DNA of 64,000 nucleotides from an uncultured Saprospiraceae bacterium (GTDB lineage: Bacteria > Bacteroidota > Bacteroidia > Chitinophagales > Saprospiraceae), in the NCBI GenBank assembly GCA_937928045.1, contig CALFWO010000029.1, positions 114,473 to 178,472 of the forward strand, read 5' to 3'. Of this stretch, positions 9,419-17,965 are shown piece by piece. The notes under the pieces are model-generated. The model saw only the letters and a list, made by a program, of their open reading frames with translations, was not told the DNA's origin and searched no databases. Position 1 is the stretch's first letter, and each line of letters starts with the position of its first letter. The position numbers and the translations under genes are program-made.

Positions 9419-9994
9419 ATGAAGCCGATAACCACCTTTCTTTTACTGGCATTTATGTCGATTCAGGCAGTCGCTCAAGTGCAACCAAGTCTGCGGACTC
9501 ACCTTAAAGGCTATGTCATTGTATTTCCGGGAGTAGAATTGGCAGTTGAATTCCCGATTAAGACCTGGTCTTTAAGCGAGGCTAAAACTCATGAACTCAT
9601 AATAAATGCCTCCCCGGTAATAGATTTTTTCAACTACCGAGGGAATTACAACGGTTTGGGCTTAATGGCTGAATTGAATCCCAAATTAAACTTGGAAAAC
9701 GGATGGACCTATGAGCTCTTTGGAGGTGTTGGCCTAGTGAATGCATTTTTGGCTCGGACTGCATACGAGATTCAGCCGGATGGCACTTTTTCAGAAAAAA
9801 ATGCAAAATCTAATCAATATTTCAGTTGGAAGGCCGGACTGGGAATTGGAAAGTCAATTACCATTTCAGGAAAAAACTATAGCGTAGGGTTTAGGATTGG
9901 AGCACGTGAAGTTCGAACGCCCGGTTATTTAGTTGCTCCTGAAGCCAGTGTCGGCATCATTATTCCCTTAAAGTCAAAAAATTCAGCCCAATGA
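9419..9994 (+). CDS. Secreted hypothetical protein, probable small beta-barrel
   Basis: A signal peptide (MKPITTFLLLAFMSIQAVAQ) precedes about 170 residues of alternating strands rich in Gly and aromatics (YNGLGLMAELNPKLNLENGWTYELFGGVGL, SWKAGLGIGKSITI), ending VGIIIPLK. This suggests an outer-membrane or porin-like fold. A TATATTTG box at 9372-9379 may be its -7 element. Its last four bases overlap the start of the hydrolase gene, so the two are co-translated. Function unknown. Confidence 0.6.
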   Translation: MKPITTFLLLAFMSIQAVAQVQPSLRTHLKGYVIVFPGVELAVEFPIKTWSLSEAKTHELIINASPVIDFFNYRGNYNGLGLMAELNPKLNLENGWTYELFGGVGLVNAFLARTAYEIQPDGTFSEKNAKSNQYFSWKAGLGIGKSITISGKNYSVGFRIGAREVRTPGYLVAPEASVGIIIPLKSKNSAQ

Positions 9995-11016
9995 AAAATA
10001 CCTATTTAATTCTATTGCTTGGTTTTATATTGATGAACAGTGGTTGTTACAAGGACACAGAATCAGAGACCCAATTTGATGATGAATTCTTTTTGACGCA
10101 CAAAGGAGCAGATTTACCTATTTGGGTTCGTGGAAATAAGGATGCTAAGACATTCATTTTATTTTTACATGGAGGTCCATTTGACACGGCGCTGTACGAT
10201 GCAGTGGTTCGGGCTTTCGAACCACTTTATGACGACTACGCTGTGGTATATTTTGATCAAAGAGGCGGCGGTCATGCTCATGGCAGTTCAGTAAATCTCA
10301 GCGAAGCTCAATTTGTTGAAGATGTAGAACTCGTTACGAAATTGGTGAAACAACAGTATCCACAAGCTGAGAATTTATTTTTAATGGGCCATAGCTATGG
10401 TGGCTATCTGGGAACTGCCGTGCTTGCAAAAGGCAACAACCAGGATTTATTTAAAGGTTGGATTAGTCTTGCCGGTGCGCACAATTACCCATTGAATTGG
10501 GTAAATTCTCGTGCATATTTATTAAATATTACTACTCAAAAAATCAGTGCGGGAGAAGACCTCGAAGTTTGGCAGGAGCGATTTGATGCTTTGACCAATA
10601 CACCAGAAGTGACAAACATCAATGAGCTAAGGATAATAAACGGAATAGCATTTCAAGTAGCAAAGGAAATTAACGCAGGGAATGAGACCTTTGAAAAGCC
10701 ACCATTTTTATTCAGACTTACAGCCCCTACCGGAGCGGGATTTTCTCAACACAACAATGCGGAAATGGAAGATCTGATAGTGAATGGTAATCTTAATCCT
10801 GTTATGTCAAACATTACTTTGCCCAGCTTGTTAATCTATGGTGGTGAAGATCCGATTGTTCCATTTGCTTTGGGAAATAATGCAATAGATTTTCTTGGAA
10901 CCCCTGAAGAAGATAAATTTTTGATTTCGTTGGCGACAAGTGGACATATCCTTTGGGAGTACCAGGCAGATATCTTTTTTGATCAAATTCGAACTTTTGT
11001 CAGTAGCTACGAATAG
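9991..11016 (+). CDS. Alpha/beta-fold hydrolase lipoprotein (prolyl-iminopeptidase-like)
   Basis: A lipoprotein signal ending MNSGC puts the lipidated Cys at about residue 19. The catalytic set of an alpha/beta hydrolase is complete: oxyanion HGGP (about residue 58), nucleophile GHSYGG with Ser135, acid Asp287 in YGGEDPIVP and His319 in SGHILW. HGGP plus GxSxGG is typical of the S33/prolyl-iminopeptidase group, though the substrate may be an ester. It overlaps the preceding secreted-protein gene by 4 bp and probably acts at the envelope. Confidence 0.85.
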   Translation: MKNTYLILLLGFILMNSGCYKDTESETQFDDEFFLTHKGADLPIWVRGNKDAKTFILFLHGGPFDTALYDAVVRAFEPLYDDYAVVYFDQRGGGHAHGSSVNLSEAQFVEDVELVTKLVKQQYPQAENLFLMGHSYGGYLGTAVLAKGNNQDLFKGWISLAGAHNYPLNWVNSRAYLLNITTQKISAGEDLEVWQERFDALTNTPEVTNINELRIINGIAFQVAKEINAGNETFEKPPFLFRLTAPTGAGFSQHNNAEMEDLIVNGNLNPVMSNITLPSLLIYGGEDPIVPFALGNNAIDFLGTPEEDKFLISLATSGHILWEYQADIFFDQIRTFVSSYE

Positions 11017-11036
11017 ATTTTCTAAAATAAACTTGA

Positions 11037-11429
11037 GTGAAAAATAGTAGGACCGAATCATTATTGAAGCTACGACCAACATTGCCTTTGGTCATTTCCG
11101 AAGATTCTAATGCCATCGAAATATTTATGCATACTAAGTTGCGGCCAATTCTAAAGTATCAAAACGATTGGATCATGCAAATGATTTCATCCGCGCAACA
11201 TTTCAAACACTTGAAATTTGACAATTGGGATGCAGCTAAAAACAGAACAACTGTTGCTAATTTTTTGGCTAAGAATAAAAATATTCGACATCAACTACTC
11301 GGAGGGATTTCAGCCATGTTAACATCAGAAGAATTGACAATTTATTTGAACCATAATGCTGAATTCAATAAAAGAATTGTTGAAATGATCGTAACAAGGT
11401 TTATTTCAAATTACGTTGCAGCTCAGTAA
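11037..11429 (+). CDS. Hypothetical protein, 130 aa
   Basis: It starts at a GTG (MKNSRTESLL) 20 nt after the hydrolase gene. The protein is helical and basic-amphipathic with no signal, membrane segment or recognised motif (FMHTKLRPILKYQNDWIMQM, then NFLAKNKNIRHQLLGGISAM). Its 3' end overlaps the convergent rRNA pseudouridine synthase by 29 bp. Codon content and length support a real gene, but the non-ATG start makes this less sure. Confidence 0.5.
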   Translation: MKNSRTESLLKLRPTLPLVISEDSNAIEIFMHTKLRPILKYQNDWIMQMISSAQHFKHLKFDNWDAAKNRTTVANFLAKNKNIRHQLLGGISAMLTSEELTIYLNHNAEFNKRIVEMIVTRFISNYVAAQ

Positions 11430-12105
11430 ACTCTTTTTGAGAAAGTTCGCGCCACTCCCCTAGTCTCAATTTATCCAAAGTAATATTCATAATTCGTACG
11501 CGCTCTAGTGTACTGACATGATACTCCAAGTATTCGCACATTCTTCTGATTTGTCGATTGAGCCCTTGTGTCAATACAATTCTGAAAACGAAGTTTGATA
11601 TTTTTTCAACTTTACATCTTTTAGTCATTGTCCCAAGAATTGGAATTCCACTAGCCATTTTTCTAATAAATTCTGGCGTAATAGGGCGATTGACTTTGAC
11701 GATGTATTCTTTTTCATGGTTATTTTCAACGCGCAATATTCGATTCACAATATCACCATCGTTGGTCAGTAGAATTAAGCCAGTCGACATTTTATCTAAC
11801 CGCCCTATTGGAAATATTCTTTTAGGATAATTAATAAAATCAATAATATTGTCAGGATCTTTAAGATCAGTAGTACAAGTAATTCCTGTGGGTTTATTCA
11901 AAGCCAAATAAATAGACTTTGGCTTAGCCATTAACGGTTTATCATCCACTGTAACCTCATCTCCGGGATTTACACGATTACCTTTTCTAGCAACAACCTT
12001 GTTAATTTTAACTCGACCTTCTTCGATCCACTTGTCTGCAGCTCTTCTGGAACATACTCCCGTCTGGCTAATAAATTTATTTAAGCTTATTGAATCGTCT
12101 AACAT
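11401..12105 (-). CDS. rluF: 23S rRNA pseudouridine synthase RluF-like
   Basis: An S4 RNA-binding domain (SLNKFISQTGVCSRRAADKWIEEGRVKIN, residues 5-60) precedes an RsuA/RluB/RluF-type catalytic domain with GRLDKMSTGLILLTNDGD and LTQGLNRQIRRMCEY. These match RluF, which isomerises U2604 of 23S rRNA in E. coli. The frame is open upstream to 12156, but the ATG at 12105 (MLDDSISLNKF) avoids overlap with the lactonase gene, whose stop codon ends 4 nt upstream, and starts right before the S4 domain. It is likely co-transcribed with the lactonase. Confidence 0.88.
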   Translation of the reverse strand: MLDDSISLNKFISQTGVCSRRAADKWIEEGRVKINKVVARKGNRVNPGDEVTVDDKPLMAKPKSIYLALNKPTGITCTTDLKDPDNIIDFINYPKRIFPIGRLDKMSTGLILLTNDGDIVNRILRVENNHEKEYIVKVNRPITPEFIRKMASGIPILGTMTKRCKVEKISNFVFRIVLTQGLNRQIRRMCEYLEYHVSTLERVRIMNITLDKLRLGEWRELSQKEFTELQRNLK

Positions 12106-12109
12106 ATAT

Positions 12110-13234
12110 TTAGAATAAAATGCAAACCGGCTTGGGCGCAGTAACCTCACTTGCAAAATTAAGCAATCCCGTGATTTCGTCTCTTTTAAAAGCTACCAGA
12201 TTATTACTGTCTTGGTTTGCTACGACTAAGAATTTCTGATCAGGAGTAAGCGAAAAATTTCTCGGCGTATTTCCTCGAGTAGATTCCGAAGCAATCAATT
12301 GTATCTGTCCAGTATATGGATCAACTTTGAAAATCGCAATGGTATTCGGACCACGATTCGAAGCATATAAAAATTTACCATCCGCTGAAATGTGAATATC
12401 TGCAGATTTATTAAATCCTTCGAAAGTTGCTTCCAATGTACTTACGGTCGAATGTATTTCGAAATCACCTTCAGTGTTTTTCCTTAATATCGAAACAGAT
12501 CCAGTTAATTCATTCAACACATAAGTCCATTTACCATTTGGATGAAATGCAAGGTGTCTTGGGCCAGCTCCATCTTGGAAAGTCAATGTTTTTTGCTTCG
12601 CAGGAATGAATTTATCTGACGTTTCATTTAAAGAGGAGAACCAAATCTGATTGGTTCCAAGATCAACTGACAATATTTCTTTGTTATTATTAGAAAACCA
12701 TGCGGAATGAGCATGAGGTCCTTCTTGCCTTTCAGTAGTTCCTTTGCCGCTGTGGGTTTGCACATCGAGCAGTTTAGACAACTGCCCATCTCTCTTAATA
12801 TTCAATAGACCAATATTTCCGCCGGTATAGTTGGCAGCTAAAACAGCTCCTTGCTTATTACATGTTACGAAACAAGGATGAGCTCCGCCAGATGAACTTC
12901 GACTAATTAGTATCAGTTTATCATTTTCGATTTGATAAGATTCCACTGTTCCAGAACCTTGCTCACTGTCGATCTCATTTACCGCAATAATTTGCTTGCC
13001 TGATGGGGAATAACATAAAAAGGATGGATTATTAGTCTTTGCAACTAAGTTAATTTTCTTGAGTATTCCTTTTTTATCGATGGCATACTTGTAAATCCCT
13101 TCGCTATTTCCGTCTGTGTAGGTACCCAAATAAAAGATCGTTTCATTAGAAACTGATGTCTTCGTTGGACTTTTGTTTTCAGTCTTTGAATTACAAGAAA
13201 TCATTAACAATAGCAGTATTAGTAATCGTGACAT
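12110..13234 (-). CDS. Lactonase family (6-phosphogluconolactonase-like) lipoprotein
   Basis: From the ATG at 13234 the protein begins with a lipoprotein signal (MSRLLILLLLMISC). The TTG at 13246 is a worse start. The body is a seven-bladed propeller of the lactonase family (YbhE/Pgl type): YLGTYTDGNSEGIYKY, GGNIGLLNIKRDGQLS, AGPRHLAFHPNGKWTYVLNE, ISADGKFLYASNRGPNTIAIF, TPRNFSLTPDQKFLVVANQDSNN. Cytosolic YbhE hydrolyses 6-phosphogluconolactone. This copy is exported and lipidated, so it more likely acts on another lactone or as a binding propeller. Confidence 0.85.
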   Translation of the reverse strand: MSRLLILLLLMISCNSKTENKSPTKTSVSNETIFYLGTYTDGNSEGIYKYAIDKKGILKKINLVAKTNNPSFLCYSPSGKQIIAVNEIDSEQGSGTVESYQIENDKLILISRSSSGGAHPCFVTCNKQGAVLAANYTGGNIGLLNIKRDGQLSKLLDVQTHSGKGTTERQEGPHAHSAWFSNNNKEILSVDLGTNQIWFSSLNETSDKFIPAKQKTLTFQDGAGPRHLAFHPNGKWTYVLNELTGSVSILRKNTEGDFEIHSTVSTLEATFEGFNKSADIHISADGKFLYASNRGPNTIAIFKVDPYTGQIQLIASESTRGNTPRNFSLTPDQKFLVVANQDSNNLVAFKRDEITGLLNFASEVTAPKPVCILF

Positions 13235-13381
13235 ATAAAATCTCAAATTGGATGATCAAAATTAGCTTTAATTGATAAAATACTGGCAAAAAGTGTGACT
13301 TCTCTGTATCAATTCGTCCTAAAGACAGGATGTACGAAACATCTTATTCAACTAAATTTTCTAAGTTTTAAAATTAAATAA

Positions 13382-13951
13382 ATGCTAGACAAAATCATGG
13401 AAATGGTGGGCGGAGATGCCTTAAATGAAATGACATCAAAAGCTGGGATCTCAATGGACCAAGCAAAAGAAATGTTACCTCTCGCGCAAGACTCACTACA
13501 AGAAGGAATTATGTCCCAATTAACAGGTGGTGGAGATAAAGAAGGATTATTGGGAATGTTCACTAGCGCTTTAGGCGGTGGAGGCGGATTGATGAGTAAT
13601 GGCATTTTCGGAAGTATCAAAGGTATGTTCATGAAAAAAATCATGACGAACATGGGACTTCCTGAATCAGTAGCTGGATTGGCTGCTGGATCTGGTTTGA
13701 GTAGTATCGTTGGAGGCATCGCTGGCAAATTAAGCGACGATGGCGACAATGACGGAATCGATATGTCAAACATCATGAATGTTCTTGGTGGCGGCGGAGG
13801 AGCTGCAGGATTATTGGGTGGCCTAATGGGTGGCTCAGGTGGTGGTCTAATGGACAACCTTAAAGATGCTGCAGGTGGATTACTTGGAGGAGACGACAAG
13901 AAAGATGATGACAACGGAGGAGGTGGTCTTTTGGGGAATCTACTAGGATAA
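13382..13951 (+). CDS. Gly-rich DUF937/YidB-like protein
   Basis: This 189-residue protein opens with an amphipathic region typical of DUF937-like proteins (MLDKIMEMVGGDALNEM, MDQAKEMLPLAQ). It continues as low-complexity Gly/Leu/Met with acidic islands (SDDGDNDGIDMSN, GGDDKKDDD) and runs of Gly (GGGGG). There is no signal peptide. The role is unknown. It is a single gene with its own terminator. The long open frame on the opposite strand is a by-product of its GGN codons. Confidence 0.75.
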   Translation: MLDKIMEMVGGDALNEMTSKAGISMDQAKEMLPLAQDSLQEGIMSQLTGGGDKEGLLGMFTSALGGGGGLMSNGIFGSIKGMFMKKIMTNMGLPESVAGLAAGSGLSSIVGGIAGKLSDDGDNDGIDMSNIMNVLGGGGGAAGLLGGLMGGSGGGLMDNLKDAAGGLLGGDDKKDDDNGGGGLLGNLLG

Positions 13952-13975
13952 GGCATTCCAATTTTTTTTAAATAG

Positions 13976-14010
13976 AAAAGGCCACTGAACTTAGTTTGGT
14001 GGCCTTTTTA
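13976..14010 (+). terminator. Terminator of the Gly-rich protein gene
   Basis: A 10-bp stem with arms 13976-13985 and 13999-14008 (core GGCCAC/GTGGCC) is followed by TTTTTAT. Confidence 0.85.
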
Positions 14011-14014
14011 TATT

Positions 14015-14049
14015 ATAAAAAAGGGCACTTCCGAAATCAGAAGTACCCT
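14015..14049 (-). terminator. Terminator of the hut operon
   Basis: Read on the minus strand, a 10-bp stem with one mismatch (arms 14040-14049 and 14022-14031) is followed by TTTTTTATA. It lies 45 nt beyond the hutI stop. Two terminators back to back insulate hut from the Gly-rich gene. Confidence 0.82.
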
Positions 14050-14093
14050 ATAATGGTCTAAAATCTAATTCTGATTTTAGTTGGTTGGCATCT

Positions 14094-15329
14094 TTAGAAT
14101 TCCTTTCCATTGACATATACCTTGTCGATCATATTAGACCCAAAGGCGTATGGTAAAAAGTGGTAAGAATTAATTGGTTTGGTTAAAATCAAATTCGCTT
14201 TTTTCCCTTTAGTTATACTTCCTACTTCATCGGACAAGTCCATCGCGTAAGCCCCATTGATTGTTCCAGCGTTAATCGCTTCTTCCGGCGTCATTTTCAT
14301 TTTGATACAAGCCGTTGCAATTACAAAGTTCATATTTCCAGAAGGAGTAGAACCCGGATTATAATCTGTTGCCAAAGCCAAAGGCAATCCCGCATCTATT
14401 ATGTCTCTTGCCGGTGTATATGGAATCGATAAAAAGTAAGAACAACTTGGTAAAGCGACTGGCATAGTCCGAGTTCCTATCAAAGCTTCGATATCCGTTT
14501 CTCGAACTACTTCTAGATGATCTACAGAAAGCGCATTATGTTGCACGCCAATTTGCACACCGCCAATTGCATTGAATTGATTCACATGAATTTTGGGCAC
14601 AAGACCATATTGCTTTCCTGCCGTCAAGATATAATCGGTGTCTTCCACAGAGAAATAACCAGATTCGCAAAAAATATCAATGTAATCCGCGAGGTCTTGA
14701 TTGGCAATCTCCGGCAGAACTTCTTCCACCAACATTTTCAAATATCCTTTTTTGTTTCCTTTAAATTCCGCTGGAATTGCATGCGCGCCGAGAAAAGTTG
14801 CTCTAATAGGAATCGAATAATTTTGCTTTAGTTTTTGAATAACCTTCAGCATTTTTAATTCCGCATCTTTCGTTAGTCCATAACCAGATTTAATTTCAAC
14901 GGCACCCGTTCCTTGGCGAATTACTTCTTTTAACCTTGCTTCGCTCTGCGAGTACAAATCATCAGATGTAGTCCCTTGAAGTTTTTTTGCGGAATTTAAA
15001 ATTCCTCCACCCCTATTTGCAATCTCTTCATAAGACAATCCATTAATTCTATCAACAAATTCTCCTTCCCGATTTCCTGCATACACGATATGAGTATGGC
15101 TATCGCACCAAGTAGGCAATATCATTTTACCAGTAGCGTCGATGGTTTCATCTACAGAAATCTTTGGTATTTCTTCCATTGATCCAAAAGCCGCGATCAA
15201 TCCATTCTCGATAAGGAGATAAGCATTTTTAATCGTTGGTAGTTCTTTCATTTCTGAACCGGAAAGCTTCTGAATGCCTTTTGGACGAACTTGAATTAAT
15301 TCCTTTATGTTGATAAAAACTTGTTTCAT
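14094..15329 (-). CDS. hutI: Imidazolonepropionase
   Basis: This 411-residue amidohydrolase of the HutI family carries CDSHTHIVYAGNREGEF (metal-binding HxH and the family-specific AGxR), GTGAVEIKSGYGL, THFLGAHA-like AIRATFLGAHAIP, KIHVNQFNAIGG (His ligand), VDHLE and ALATDYNPGS (Asp ligand). It opens the imidazolone ring to give N-formimino-L-glutamate, the third step of histidine breakdown, in the cytoplasm. It is the last gene of the hut operon, 15 nt after the AhpD-like gene. Confidence 0.97.
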   Translation of the reverse strand: MKQVFINIKELIQVRPKGIQKLSGSEMKELPTIKNAYLLIENGLIAAFGSMEEIPKISVDETIDATGKMILPTWCDSHTHIVYAGNREGEFVDRINGLSYEEIANRGGGILNSAKKLQGTTSDDLYSQSEARLKEVIRQGTGAVEIKSGYGLTKDAELKMLKVIQKLKQNYSIPIRATFLGAHAIPAEFKGNKKGYLKMLVEEVLPEIANQDLADYIDIFCESGYFSVEDTDYILTAGKQYGLVPKIHVNQFNAIGGVQIGVQHNALSVDHLEVVRETDIEALIGTRTMPVALPSCSYFLSIPYTPARDIIDAGLPLALATDYNPGSTPSGNMNFVIATACIKMKMTPEEAINAGTINGAYAMDLSDEVGSITKGKKANLILTKPINSYHFLPYAFGSNMIDKVYVNGKEF

Positions 15330-15344
15330 TATACGCTTATGAGG

Positions 15345-15947
15345 TTATTGATGAGACCAATCATCCGAATCGGAACTTTGAGGTGACAATCCAATGTTTT
15401 CCTTTTCTAAATTCACACCAAGACCCACCACCATTCGATTGACATAATTAAAATAGCTAGCGACTTGATTCACTTCCAATATTTCTCCATCATTAAACCC
15501 AGCTGCGCGGAGTGCCATCATATCTTCTTTCGAAATATTTTTATGGTCTTCAGTTAATTTAATCGCATAGTGCATTCCTGCCAATTGTTTTTCATCCAAC
15601 ACTTTGCTAAAATCTCCAGATTTCATGGCCTCTTGAACACGTGCGAACTTTGCTTTATCCGCCAATTCTCTTTCAAGACCAACTACATGATGCTGGGCAC
15701 AATAATTACAATCATTGAGTTTACTTATGTAAGTTCCCAATGTTTCCAGATACCACTTTGGAAAAGTATTTCCTGTATGATGCAAAACACTTTTGTACAA
15801 GACCATATGGCCTTCTAAAGTGTGTGGCCTCAAACTATGAATGGATAAAACATTGTCCAATGTATTATCAGGACCTTTGATGCGATTGTATAATCTTTTC
15901 AATTTCCCTTGAGCCGCTTCAAACGAAATAACTTTGATCCAACTCAT
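15345..15947 (-). CDS. AhpD-like/carboxymuconolactone decarboxylase-family protein in the hut operon
   Basis: This 200-residue protein contains the AhpD-type signature E-x11-C-x2-C-x3-H (Glu68, Cys80, Cys83, His87) within LETLGTYISKLNDCNYCAQHH, the redox-active core of peroxidase-related CMD proteins. It begins with a TAATG overlap with the hutU stop, so it is translationally coupled. Its role in histidine catabolism is not established; peroxide defence or a side reaction are guesses. The family call is secure. Confidence 0.9.
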   Translation of the reverse strand: MSWIKVISFEAAQGKLKRLYNRIKGPDNTLDNVLSIHSLRPHTLEGHMVLYKSVLHHTGNTFPKWYLETLGTYISKLNDCNYCAQHHVVGLERELADKAKFARVQEAMKSGDFSKVLDEKQLAGMHYAIKLTEDHKNISKEDMMALRAAGFNDGEILEVNQVASYFNYVNRMVVGLGVNLEKENIGLSPQSSDSDDWSHQ

Positions 15948-17965
15948 TATTCAAAAAGATTTTTTAGCATTTCATCATCTACTAAGTTTGGCAAGGTTAC
16001 TTCTAAATTTGGACTTCTTTCCATTTCTCGTTTGATTGCAAATAGTGCTTCCTCATTCCGAGCCCAACTTCTCCTTGCAATTCCATTATTTACGTCGTAG
16101 AACAACATCTCTTTTAATTTCTGATCAGCCTCCTGGGAACCATCAAGTAACATTCCAAATCCTCCATTCATTACTTCTCCCCATCCTACTCCACCTCCGT
16201 TGTGTATCGATACCCAGGTCGCTCCACGGAAACTATCTCCAATCACATTGTGAATTGCCATATCTGCAGTAAACTTACTTCCATCATAAATATTGGAAGT
16301 TTCTCTAAAGGGAGAATCCGTACCACTGACATCGTGATGATCTCGACCTAAAACAACGGGCCCGATTATTCCATCAGAAACGGCATTGTTAAAGGCTTCT
16401 GCTATTTTGGAACGTCCTTCCGCATCAGCATATAAGATTCTAGCTTGAGATCCTACGACCAATTTGTTTTTCTTAGCGTCTCGAATCCAAGTAATATTGT
16501 CCTGCATTTGCAATTGAATTTCGGGCGGAGCTTTTTGCATCAATTTCTTTAAAACATTCATTGCCATTTCATCCGTTTGATCCAAATCCTCAGGCTTCCC
16601 AGAAGTACAAACCCAGCGGAACGGTCCGAAGCCGTAATCAAAACACATTGGACCTAAAATATCTTGGACATAAGAAGGATATTTAAAATCAATATTATTT
16701 TCAGCCATAACATCTGCCCCAGCACGAGAGCTTTCCAATAGGAATGCATTTCCGTAATCAAAAAAGTAAGTCCCTTTGGCTGTATGTCTGTTTACAGCAT
16801 CTGCATGCCTTTTCAATGTAGCTTGAACTTTATCTCTAAAAGCTGTTGGATCATTGGCTAGAAGATCATTCGCAGCTTGGTAAGATAAATCAACTGGATA
16901 GTACCCTCCGGACCAAGGATTGTGCAATGAAGTTTGATCCGAACCGACATGAATAAAAATATCTTCTTGTTCAAAGCGCTCCCAAATTTCTACCACATTT
17001 CCAATGTAAGCGATGGAGACTACAGCTTTATCCGCTTGTGCTTTCTTTACAGTAGTTAACAAATCCTCCATGTTGTCCACCAAGATATCGACCCAGCCTT
17101 GTTCATGTCTCTTAGCTGCTGCCTTCGGATTTACTTCTGCACAAATTGTGATACAGCCAGCAATATTTCCAGCTTTGGGTTGAGCACCACTCATACCTCC
17201 AAGACCTGCTGTTAAGAAAATTTTACCAGCAGGAGATTCTGTTTTGGGCAAAATTTTTCTAAAAGCATTCATGACCGTTATTGTTGTACCATGCACAATT
17301 CCTTGAGGGCCGATATACATATAAGAACCTGCAGTCATTTGCCCATACTGGGTTACCCCTAAGGCATTGTATTTTTCCCAATCATCCTGCTTTGAATAAT
17401 TAGGAATCATCATTCCATTGGTAACCACAACGCGGGGTGCTCTTTTTGATGATGGGAACAGCCCCATTGGATGTCCGGAATAGATGTGTAATGTTTGTTC
17501 GTCAGTCATGGTAGCCAAGTATTTCATGACCAATAAATACTGCGCCCAATTTTGAAATACAGCTCCATTTCCTCCGTAAGTAATTAGTTCTTCTGGATGC
17601 TGTGCCACTGCAGGATCTAGATTGTTTTGAATCATTAACATAATGGATGCAGCCTGCAATGTTTTTGCTGGATATTGATCAATAGGCCGAGCGTATATTT
17701 CATAATCCGGCTTGAATCGATACATATAAATCCGGCCGAATGTCTTTAGCTCCGCTGCAAACTCAGGAGCCAGTGTAGCATGCCAAGCTTTCGGAAAATA
17801 CCTCAAGGCATTTCTGATGGCCAACTGCTTTTCACTTTTAGATAGGATGTCTTTTCGCTTTGGTGCGCGATTTACATTTTCTCTAAGTGCCTTCTTATCG
17901 GGCAATTCATTGGGAATACCTTGTATGATTGCTTCTTGCATTGTTTTAGTTTGCTCTTCTACCAT
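15947..17965 (-). CDS. hutU: Urocanate hydratase
   Basis: This 672-residue protein matches urocanase throughout: ITYGGNGAVFQNWAQYLLVM, TAGLGGMSGAQPKAGNIAG (NAD-binding), DQTSLHNPWSGGYYPV, GRDHHDVSGTDSPFRET and SIHNGGGVGWGEVMNGGFGMLLDG. It converts urocanate to imidazolone propionate using NAD as a catalytic prosthetic group. It is longer than the about 555-residue enzymes of Pseudomonas or Bacillus and fits the longer version found in Bacteroidota. It overlaps the hutH stop by 7 bp. Confidence 0.97.
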   Translation of the reverse strand: MVEEQTKTMQEAIIQGIPNELPDKKALRENVNRAPKRKDILSKSEKQLAIRNALRYFPKAWHATLAPEFAAELKTFGRIYMYRFKPDYEIYARPIDQYPAKTLQAASIMLMIQNNLDPAVAQHPEELITYGGNGAVFQNWAQYLLVMKYLATMTDEQTLHIYSGHPMGLFPSSKRAPRVVVTNGMMIPNYSKQDDWEKYNALGVTQYGQMTAGSYMYIGPQGIVHGTTITVMNAFRKILPKTESPAGKIFLTAGLGGMSGAQPKAGNIAGCITICAEVNPKAAAKRHEQGWVDILVDNMEDLLTTVKKAQADKAVVSIAYIGNVVEIWERFEQEDIFIHVGSDQTSLHNPWSGGYYPVDLSYQAANDLLANDPTAFRDKVQATLKRHADAVNRHTAKGTYFFDYGNAFLLESSRAGADVMAENNIDFKYPSYVQDILGPMCFDYGFGPFRWVCTSGKPEDLDQTDEMAMNVLKKLMQKAPPEIQLQMQDNITWIRDAKKNKLVVGSQARILYADAEGRSKIAEAFNNAVSDGIIGPVVLGRDHHDVSGTDSPFRETSNIYDGSKFTADMAIHNVIGDSFRGATWVSIHNGGGVGWGEVMNGGFGMLLDGSQEADQKLKEMLFYDVNNGIARRSWARNEEALFAIKREMERSPNLEVTLPNLVDDEMLKNLFE

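Noticed and set aside
13348..13956. Long minus-strand frame rich in Pro and Ser opposite the Gly-rich gene
   Set aside because: It mirrors GGN codons of the plus-strand gene (CCN on the other strand) and has no gene-like start.
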